Below, piece after piece: positions 1 through 4,947 of a stretch of DNA of 6,268 nucleotides; the first letter of the stretch is position 1, and each line of letters begins with the position of its first letter. The DNA lies in the NCBI GenBank assembly GCA_028717165.1, contig JAQUOK010000202.1:1-6268 (forward strand). The letters run 5' to 3'. The DNA is from Victivallaceae bacterium (GTDB lineage: Bacteria; Verrucomicrobiota; Lentisphaeria; Victivallales; Victivallaceae). The notes under the pieces were generated by a model. The model ran no database searches, was not told the origin of the DNA, and saw only the letters and a program-made list of their open reading frames with translations. The translations under genes and the position numbers were made by a program.

Positions 1-9
1 CAAAATAAA

Positions 10-22
10 TCTGACTATCAGA
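10..22 (-). terminator. Weak candidate terminator hairpin behind the small minus-strand ORF
   Basis: Read on the minus strand, a 5-bp stem TCTGA/TCAGA with a 3-base loop is followed by a T-rich tail (TTTATTTTG) that reaches the window edge. It lies about 43 bases past the stop codon of the small minus-strand ORF, where a terminator would be expected. The stem is short and not GC-rich, so this is a weak call; the T-rich tail is its best support. Confidence 0.25.
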
Positions 23-64
23 AAATCTTTTGGGTTCAGAACCATTAAAATAGCAAAAACATGC

Positions 65-250
65 TTATATCACCAATTGGGAGAACTGCCGGAACCGCAG
101 TTTACCCATAAATTCTGGTGAAGAGGCGATTTCATAAACACTTGTTTTTCGCTTGAGTTTGATCGGTCCGCGACTTTCGCCGAGCAGTGTGCCCTTGTAG
201 CTGACAGTTCCTGATCCGAAATTAAAACCTGACTCATTTACATTCAACAT
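65..250 (-). CDS. Small hypothetical protein, 61 aa
   Basis: I do not recognise this protein. The reading frame opens with ATG at 292 (75 aa), with an in-frame stop two codons upstream. I prefer the internal ATG at 250, because AAGGAG (259-264) lies 8 bases before it, which is ideal spacing; the ATG at 292 has no comparable site. The 61-residue product starts MLNVNESGFNFGSGTVSYKG. It has no signal peptide, membrane segment or cysteine. Its second half is basic (KLKRK near residues 31-35), and the pattern of short alternating hydrophobic residues with glycines suggests beta structure. It is transcribed divergently from the secretion operon, with about 470 bases between the two starts, so no functional link is shown. 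It could be a real small gene, the remnant of a longer one, or a chance ORF. The ribosome binding site is the main reason to keep it. Confidence 0.4.
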   Translation of the reverse strand: MLNVNESGFNFGSGTVSYKGTLLGESRGPIKLKRKTSVYEIASSPEFMGKLRFRQFSQLVI

Positions 251-258
251 ATAAAATG

Positions 259-264
259 CTCCTT
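259..264 (-). promoter_or_regulatory. Shine-Dalgarno site deciding the start of the small minus-strand ORF
   Basis: On the minus strand this reads AAGGAG, preceded by more A residues, and is followed by 8 bases and then ATG at 250. It is one of the best Shine-Dalgarno matches in the window, comparable to the AGGAAG before the GspL-like gene. It supports a start at 250 rather than 292. Confidence 0.45.
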
Positions 265-539
265 TTACCTGGCTTGCGTTATTGCCTGCCATTATTCATA
301 GAAATAAATGTCAACCGGAGTGTACGCCAAGATGTACGAATTAATACAGGTTCTCCCGCTTAGCTTGTGGTTTAGTCTGAAAAAGTAACCTTGGCAGGTG
401 AATTTTCCCGAACTAGAATTACTCTCTTTGAATGTTTTGCATTTTGCTTTCCTTTCTGGTTTTACGAGCGCGCTTCATTGCCGCTCTTTACACTTAAAAA
501 GAGTGTCAACCAACAAGGACTTTGAGAAAGGGTTTCCGC

Positions 540-545
540 TATAAT
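540..545 (+). promoter_or_regulatory. Candidate sigma-70 -10 box for the secretion operon
   Basis: The hexamer TATAAT matches the -10 consensus exactly. No good -35 element lies 16-18 bases upstream: the nearest TTGA-type hexamer, TTGAGA at 522-527, leaves only a 12-base spacer. There is no extended -10 TG motif. If used, transcription would start near 552, giving a leader of about 165 bases that contains the inverted repeat at 596-621. In AT-rich DNA this hexamer can occur by chance, so confidence is low. Confidence 0.3.
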
Positions 546-595
546 AGGATACGGAATGATAAAATAGGACGACAAAGATTTTGAACATCAGGAGC

Positions 596-621
596 GAAAA
601 TTGCGAAAATTCGCAATTTTC
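596..621. repeat. Inverted repeat with 12-bp perfect arms and a 2-base centre
   Basis: The left arm GAAAATTGCGAA (596-607) and right arm TTCGCAATTTTC (610-621) are exact reverse complements separated by AA. The left side also forms a direct repeat: GCGAAAATT occurs at 594-602 and again at 603-611. It lies about 97 bases before the first pseudopilin start. It could be a dimeric regulator's operator or an RNA hairpin in the leader. A simple terminator is less likely, because neither side continues into a clean run of T beyond the TTTT inside the stem. Confidence 0.6.
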
Positions 622-641
622 AATTAATTAGGAAGCCCTAC

Positions 642-669
642 TTGAATACTTTTTGCCTGGCATTATTCT
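642..669 (+). promoter_or_regulatory. Alternative weak promoter close to the operon
   Basis: TTGAAT (642-647) and TATTCT (664-669) are separated by 16 bases. They match the sigma-70 -35 and -10 consensus at 4 of 6 positions each. Transcription would start near 676, giving a leader of about 40 bases before the first pseudopilin gene, and the inverted repeat at 596-621 would then sit upstream of the promoter, where a regulator could bind. It competes with the -10 box at 540-545 and neither is proven. Confidence 0.25.
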
Positions 670-717
670 TATTTACGTTATTGTAAACTTTAAAAACGAA
701 CAGATGGGTAAGGCATC

Positions 718-1347
718 ATGAAAAAACACCATTTCTCTTTAATAGAATTGTTGATTGTGATCGGCATACTGGGAGCGCTTTGCACTTTGCTTCTGCCTGG
801 ATTCAACAATACCGATGAGGATGCGAAAGACAAAGTGGTTTCAACCGAAATGCGGGAGATTCAGAACACTTTCCGGCGCTTTGCGACCGATGTAATGTTG
901 AAAAACAATATTACTAAAATGGAGGATATTCTGAAATTTGGTCTCTGGCCGCTGATGAAAGAATCTCACCCTGGCAGTCTCTCCGTCACTTATTCCGATT
1001 ACGATGCGGAAACGAGTATCGGCAGGCGCGGCCCGTATTTACAAATGGAAGGGGAAATAATTATTTCCGGTACACCGGAAACCGGCGGACAGGCAACCGA
1101 AAGTACCGGAACGACCATCCCGGTAATGAAAGACCCTTACGGCGGATATTACCGGGTTATCTGTCCCGAAATTGGCGAAGATGATGAGGACGCAGTCAAA
1201 AAGAAGAAACTGCAACGCATGGTCTTAGTCTGTACCGGCCCTGACCGGGTACTCGATACTTTGAATACGAGCCTGGATGCCGATGATAAGATTACCGCCC
1301 AAAATGATGATAAAGTAATTCGGCTTATGCCGCTGGCCACCTATTGA
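718..1347 (+). CDS. GspG-like type II secretion pseudopilin
   Basis: A filament subunit of a T2SS/T4P-like machine, 209 aa. The N-terminus is a short basic leader (MKKHH) followed by FSLIELLIVIGILGAL, the class III prepilin signal and hydrophobic helix (about residues 6-27). Glu10 is the expected +5 glutamate. The residue before the predicted cleavage is His5, not glycine. The C-terminal domain keeps GspG-type landmarks: GPYL (105-108), DPYGGYY (139-145) and TGPDRVLDT (173-181), the last like the loop near the calcium site of GspG. Asp176, Asp180 and Asp187 could be ligands, but this is inference. At about 209 residues it is longer than a typical GspG (roughly 140); extra length lies in a Gly/Thr-rich insertion near 115-135 and an acidic-then-lysine run at 154-164. 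Cys149 and Cys172 might pair. The start is fixed by TAAGG at 709-713. It is the first gene of the operon, and the next gene begins right at its stop. Confidence 0.8.
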   Translation: MKKHHFSLIELLIVIGILGALCTLLLPGFNNTDEDAKDKVVSTEMREIQNTFRRFATDVMLKNNITKMEDILKFGLWPLMKESHPGSLSVTYSDYDAETSIGRRGPYLQMEGEIIISGTPETGGQATESTGTTIPVMKDPYGGYYRVICPEIGEDDEDAVKKKKLQRMVLVCTGPDRVLDTLNTSLDADDKITAQNDDKVIRLMPLATY

Positions 1348-1352
1348 TTCGC

Positions 1353-2810
1353 ATGAAAACAAAGACTATAATTCATAATCTGACCCTTATCGAACTGCTT
1401 ATTTCGCTGGGAATACTCGCGGCAATCGCCACCATTACCCTGTCGATGCTGGAGGAATCGGGTGCTCAGCAGCGGTTTAAGCGCACTTGGGAAACCGGGG
1501 AAGACATCCGGGAAATAATCAACGCCGGTAAAAGCGATGACGGAGTCAGCCGGTTCATTTCCGATATGGGGCGTTTGCCGGCGGTAATAAATACCGGCGA
1601 AGGTATGCGCCTTGCCGAGTTCTACCACGAAAGCAGTGTCAACGAAGCGGCCAAATGGAGTTCAAGTGTTGTTTTCAACAATAATGACGCTTCTTTGCCC
1701 TCAGTCGATTCGAGTTTGAACTTTCCTGACGACTTCGTTGATCTGAAATTACCGGGCGGCTGGGCCGGGCCGTATCTGTATAACAGCCGGGAAACCTTGT
1801 TTGACGGCTGGAACAATGAATGGCAGCTTCTGGACTCCGCTCATAATAAAATTGAGAGTCCCGTGGCGGGAACTTTTTTTTACGGCATCGAGAGTTTGGG
1901 AAGCAACAATAGTGTTGACGAAGATAACTGGAGCAGTAAAAGTCAGGTGTTCAAGTTCAATACTTCCGGTACCGCAACGGCAGACCGGGCTTCGCTGATT
2001 GTTACGATAATGGTCCGTGACGACAGTTCCCTGAATCCGGTACTGCGCCCGGCAGTCGAATATAAAAGTCCGTCGGCATCGAATTGGGCTGCCAGTACGG
2101 AATATAAAATCAACGACGAGGTAAAGAGCGGCAGTTTTGTTTTCCGCTGCATAAACTCGAACGTAATCAATAAAGGTAGAAGCGGCGCTTCTGAACCTCC
2201 GTGGAGCACTGCGGCTGAAACTCCCGATAACAATATTGTCTGGGAATACAGCGGTACCGCCGGTAGTGAAGCCGCTTGGCAGGCGAGTCATATTTACAGT
2301 AAAAATGATCAGGTACAGGCTGGAGGAAATGCTTTTACCTGTGTTCGGGTACGCGGTTTGAGCGCTTCCTCCGCTCCGGTGTTTAATACCCGATATGGCG
2401 ATACGACGACGGACGGGGATTTTTCCTGGAAATGCGTGTACCCGGAACCGGCGATAATGAACTATTTTCGGGCGGCGGTTTTTATGCCCCGGGTCGCGGT
2501 GACGGAAAAGGGCGTCAGGCGTTTCATGGCAATTCGTAATGACGGCGGCACAACGGCCACCGACAGTAATGACAGTATAACGTTTTCAGACGGTAATTTT
2601 TTTGCTTCAATGCCCGCGGAAACAGCGGAATGGACGGCATATAATCAGGTCGTATTGAAAAATCTGCCGCCGGGCAGCAGAAAACTTTATGTATACGGTT
2701 TTTTCAAAAGCGGCACGGAATACCGCAATAAACGCGGTTCCGGCGTCCTTGACGTAAAGTTGTCGCCGGGAATAAATCGGATAACCGTGCATCTGATAAA
2801 TAATTTATAG
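1353..2810 (+). CDS. Large modular pseudopilin with two tandem binding-like modules
   Basis: Prepilin-like protein of 485 aa. The leader ends HN, followed by LTLIELLISLGILAAIATI, with Glu14 at +5 and Asn9 where glycine is expected at -1. The next part is GspG-like: GPYL (139-142), DGWNNEW (151-157) and a GIESLGSNNSVDED loop (178-191), so it is probably a paralogue of the gene before it. Two tandem modules follow (W245-W297 and W309-W359). They share W, Y, D, V, F, C, G, S, P, an aromatic residue, D and a final W at matching places. They resemble CBM5/12-like or phage-tail-type modules. The last 120 residues look beta-rich (NLPPGSRKLYVYGF, GVLDVKLSPG). I infer a minor or tip subunit that presents binding modules. 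Start: ATG 1353 is preferred. An in-frame TTG at 1344 would overlap the previous stop as TTGA and add three residues. Neither has a clear Shine-Dalgarno site, so translational coupling is likely. Confidence 0.75.
   Translation: MKTKTIIHNLTLIELLISLGILAAIATITLSMLEESGAQQRFKRTWETGEDIREIINAGKSDDGVSRFISDMGRLPAVINTGEGMRLAEFYHESSVNEAAKWSSSVVFNNNDASLPSVDSSLNFPDDFVDLKLPGGWAGPYLYNSRETLFDGWNNEWQLLDSAHNKIESPVAGTFFYGIESLGSNNSVDEDNWSSKSQVFKFNTSGTATADRASLIVTIMVRDDSSLNPVLRPAVEYKSPSASNWAASTEYKINDEVKSGSFVFRCINSNVINKGRSGASEPPWSTAAETPDNNIVWEYSGTAGSEAAWQASHIYSKNDQVQAGGNAFTCVRVRGLSASSAPVFNTRYGDTTTDGDFSWKCVYPEPAIMNYFRAAVFMPRVAVTEKGVRRFMAIRNDGGTTATDSNDSITFSDGNFFASMPAETAEWTAYNQVVLKNLPPGSRKLYVYGFFKSGTEYRNKRGSGVLDVKLSPGINRITVHLINNL
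2085..2429 (+). repeat. Two tandem protein modules of about 52 residues inside the large pseudopilin
   Basis: Module 1 covers protein residues 245-297 and module 2 covers 309-359. Aligned positions are W245/W309, Y251/Y315, D255/D319, V257/V321, F264/F328, C266/C330, G275/G335, S277/S337, S280/S340, P282/P342, W284/F344, D292/D354 and W297/W359. The repeat is visible only at protein level; the DNA has diverged, so the duplication is old or the modules were acquired separately. The pattern W.....Y...D.V...F.C...G.S..S.P.(W/F)...D....W is like modules seen in phage tail proteins and chitin-binding-type CBM5/12 domains. The family assignment is from memory and needs a profile search. Confidence 0.65.
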
Positions 2811-2814
2811 GAAG
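2809..2814 (+). promoter_or_regulatory. Shine-Dalgarno site of the GspL-like gene, overlapping the previous stop
   Basis: AGGAAG begins inside the TAG stop codon of the large pseudopilin (2808-2810) and ends 5 bases before ATG 2820. This fixes the start of the GspL-like gene, and it is the clearest Shine-Dalgarno site within the operon. Ribosomes ending on the pseudopilin would cover it, so translation of the two genes is probably coupled. Confidence 0.55.
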
Positions 2815-2819
2815 TTACA

Positions 2820-4151
2820 ATGTTCAGGAAAAAACAAAAAGCAAAGCGCGATCTGCTGCTATTCAAAACCGATACGAAAACTTATGCCGTCCTGCGAAGT
2901 TCCAAAGGCATACTGGCGCGCAATGATTTTATCGCCGACACCCCAACCGTTGACTTATTAAGCTGGGGAAAAAATCAGGATGCGTCAACGGTGAGGATCA
3001 TGGAACTCTCTGATCTTTATGATCTGGCCGTAAACTGGGAAGATACGCTGGAATTTGAGGAAAACGTCGAAGCGGTTAATTATGAACTGTCATCACTCAG
3101 CGGCAAAAACGCGGTCGATATTCGTCCGTCCGTAATTCGCGGCAACAGTATTGACAACTGTAAACACGGGTTTATCTGTTCGGGTTTTGACCTTAAAGAT
3201 ATAAAAGATACAGTCCAGGTTTGTGTGGCTCGTAAACTGTTTTTTCAGGGAAAGGGAAGTATCCAGCAACTTTTGCTTATTCATCATTTTTCAAATCCTG
3301 AATTACAAAATGAAGTTATGCTGTTCTTTACGCGCAACGGAACTTGCGCCGCGTTCCTTGAACAGGGGAAAATCGTGATCAGGAATATGCCGTTCGGCTT
3401 GCCGGACGAACATGGTCAGAAACAATGGGAGACCAGGGCCGAAAGACGCCTGAATGGCTTCACCGGCCATAAAATATGCCTGTATCTTGAACAAGCGCCG
3501 GAAGGATTCAAGGAAAAACTTGAAAATATTATTGCTTCAAAAGTTGATGTGCGCATACTGGATGAAATATTTCCGGAACTCAGCAGCATAGCGGTTACGG
3601 GGAACGTGGACAAGCTGGAAATCCTTTCGCTTGCCGGAACGCCTCCCCGGGTCAAAGATCCCCGCGAGGTTGGTACCATGATCTGTATCCTGTTGATCGG
3701 GAGCACAATTATTTTGCTGCTCTTTCAATACCTCGCATTAAAAATAACCAAAAATACTTTAGAGGGAACCCTGAAACATAAAAAAGACATCCAGCATACG
3801 ATCAAATCACATGAAGGTCAGATTGCGAAAAGCGGGGAACAACTGCAGAAATTCAGACAGCTTTTCTCAATGGTCAAAAACCGACAGCACATTGACCCGG
3901 ATTTTATAAAAGTGATTAATTTACTGGGACGTTATAAGCTTAAATATACTAAAATAAACCGTATCCAGGAGTTGGACAATGGTATTGCGATAAGCGGTGA
4001 GACCTACTGGCAACCCGACCTGTCCAGATTTTTTGCCCATTTTGAAAAACAACTGGCGGCGTGTGATTTGAATCTTATGCCCGAGGGACTGGAAAAAGTG
4101 GACAATATGCGGTTAGCATTCAAATGCAAAATAAGCAGACGGCGGAAATGA
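2820..4151 (+). CDS. GspL-like inner-membrane assembly protein (PilM/PilN-type fusion)
   Basis: Bitopic protein of 443 aa that probably links the cytoplasmic ATPase to the periplasmic assembly platform. The large N-terminal part (about 1-283) is predicted cytoplasmic and fits the actin-like fold of GspL/PilM. Its opening strand (LLLFKTDTKTYAVL, 12-25) replaces the glycine-rich phosphate loop of ATP-binding PilM, so nucleotide binding is unlikely; this is closer to GspL. One membrane helix spans about 284-306 (VGTMICILLIGSTIILLLFQ). A coiled-coil-like stretch rich in Lys, Glu and Gln follows to about 352. The end is a PilN/GspL-type ferredoxin-like domain (about 358-443), including INRIQEL, an ISGETYW strand and the LSRFFAHFEKQL helix. 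The start is supported by AGGAAG 5 bases upstream. The domain order and its place just before a GspM/PilO-like gene and GspE make the role convincing, although the sequence is divergent. Separate PilM and PilN genes are not seen here. Confidence 0.65.
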   Translation: MFRKKQKAKRDLLLFKTDTKTYAVLRSSKGILARNDFIADTPTVDLLSWGKNQDASTVRIMELSDLYDLAVNWEDTLEFEENVEAVNYELSSLSGKNAVDIRPSVIRGNSIDNCKHGFICSGFDLKDIKDTVQVCVARKLFFQGKGSIQQLLLIHHFSNPELQNEVMLFFTRNGTCAAFLEQGKIVIRNMPFGLPDEHGQKQWETRAERRLNGFTGHKICLYLEQAPEGFKEKLENIIASKVDVRILDEIFPELSSIAVTGNVDKLEILSLAGTPPRVKDPREVGTMICILLIGSTIILLLFQYLALKITKNTLEGTLKHKKDIQHTIKSHEGQIAKSGEQLQKFRQLFSMVKNRQHIDPDFIKVINLLGRYKLKYTKINRIQELDNGIAISGETYWQPDLSRFFAHFEKQLAACDLNLMPEGLEKVDNMRLAFKCKISRRRK

Positions 4152-4158
4152 ACCGAAA

Positions 4159-4947
4159 ATGAAAAAACAACTGAAAATATGGAAAGCGGATTTTGAACGC
4201 TACTGGGATAAGACTTCTCTTATAACCAGAATTTTAATTGGCGCCGCCGTCAGCCTGGCGCTTACCTATGTCGTAATAAACAAAGTTAACCGTCCTTTGT
4301 CGAAGGAGGTGGAAAAGGAGAGAAAGGCAATCAGCGATACCGCCGTTGTTGACGGGGCAATATATCTGCTTGAAGATTTGAAACGCAAACGCGACAAAAT
4401 CAACGCGGATCTGAAAATCTGGGAAAAGAAATTTGAAAACGCCAAGGATTGTGAAAGTTCGTTGACCCAGCTTGAAAGCGGTAAAGTCATAATTGCGGTC
4501 CGGGAACTGTTCTATAAAAATAATCTCAAATTGATTAATGAACAGAAAATCAATAAAGATGTTCCTGCTTTAAAAAACAAGTCAAGTTATCACAGCCGGC
4601 ATAAAACAGAAAAACCCGATGATCATATTAAGCTTGAGGCCCCGGAATATATTGAGCATGTTTCATATCAGATCAAAGCATACGGCCGATTCCCGGATAT
4701 TAAGAATTTTTTGTTTAACTTGAATGAGAACTCGCATGTTTTCGTGATCAACAATATTACTTTTATTGAGGCGCAACTGCCGGCATTCGACCATAAATTT
4801 CAACGGCAAAAGGCCGTGGAAATAAACTTCGAGCTGCATATCCCGTATCTGAAAAATACGGATTCAGTGCAGGTAACAAAGCAAGCCGACCCGAAAAACA
4901 CCGCAAAGGCAACCCCAAAAAATGGTAAAAGAAAAAGAAAAAATTAA
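4159..4947 (+). CDS. GspM/PilO-like inner-membrane assembly protein
   Basis: Bitopic inner-membrane protein of 262 aa with the layout of GspM/PilO. It has a short cytoplasmic N-terminus (1-20), one membrane helix (about 21-41, LITRILIGAAVSLALTYVVI) and a charged coiled-coil-like region (about 44-100). A periplasmic domain follows. Its C-terminal half carries the PilO-like pattern: YQIKAYGRFPDIKNFLFNLN (170-189), then VFVINNITFIEAQL, then a strand ending in FELHIPYL. In related systems this protein pairs with GspL or PilN through its ferredoxin-like domain. The last 20 residues form a Lys/Arg-rich tail (ending GKRKRKN), whose codons overlap the start of the ATPase gene, so the tail composition may partly reflect the overlap. 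Seven bases separate it from the GspL-like gene. Its ribosome binding site is weak (GGCGGAAA at 4141-4148), so translational coupling is likely. The family call rests on topology, C-terminal pattern and context rather than strong identity. Confidence 0.6.
   Translation: MKKQLKIWKADFERYWDKTSLITRILIGAAVSLALTYVVINKVNRPLSKEVEKERKAISDTAVVDGAIYLLEDLKRKRDKINADLKIWEKKFENAKDCESSLTQLESGKVIIAVRELFYKNNLKLINEQKINKDVPALKNKSSYHSRHKTEKPDDHIKLEAPEYIEHVSYQIKAYGRFPDIKNFLFNLNENSHVFVINNITFIEAQLPAFDHKFQRQKAVEINFELHIPYLKNTDSVQVTKQADPKNTAKATPKNGKRKRKN

Larger units (their letters stand above)
293..717. other. AT-rich intergenic region upstream of the secretion operon
   Basis: These 425 bases separate the divergent small ORF from the first pseudopilin gene, and no convincing coding frame crosses them. 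They hold a perfect TATAAT at 540-545, a weak promoter-like pair at 642-669 and a 12-bp-arm inverted repeat at 596-621. There is also a less perfect hairpin at 482-505, built on CTCTTT/AAAGAG. The region probably contains the operon promoter and control sites. No tRNA, riboswitch core or known small RNA could be recognised by eye. Confidence 0.6.

Noticed and set aside
33..43. GGTTCAGAACC, a short palindrome that could recall a LexA-type site or a tRNA T-arm
   Set aside because: The arms are only 5 bp with a 1-base centre. The order is opposite to the GAAC-N4-GTTC LexA box, and no tRNA acceptor or anticodon stem surrounds it.
482..505. Hairpin CTCTTT/AAAGAG with an 8-base loop
   Set aside because: The loop is wide, the stem needs a wobble pair to extend, and no T-run follows on either strand, so it is neither a good terminator nor a clear operator.
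1344..1352. TTG 1344 as the start of the large pseudopilin, giving a TTGA stop/start overlap
   Set aside because: The overlap is attractive for coupling, but TTG is a rarer start, no Shine-Dalgarno site precedes it, and ATG 1353 gives a leader of normal length. It is kept only as an alternative.
1749..2291. 180-codon open frame on the minus strand
   Set aside because: It is antisense to the large pseudopilin, whose repeated protein modules confirm the plus-strand frame. The product is Arg/Ser/Thr-rich without motifs, typical of an antisense shadow.
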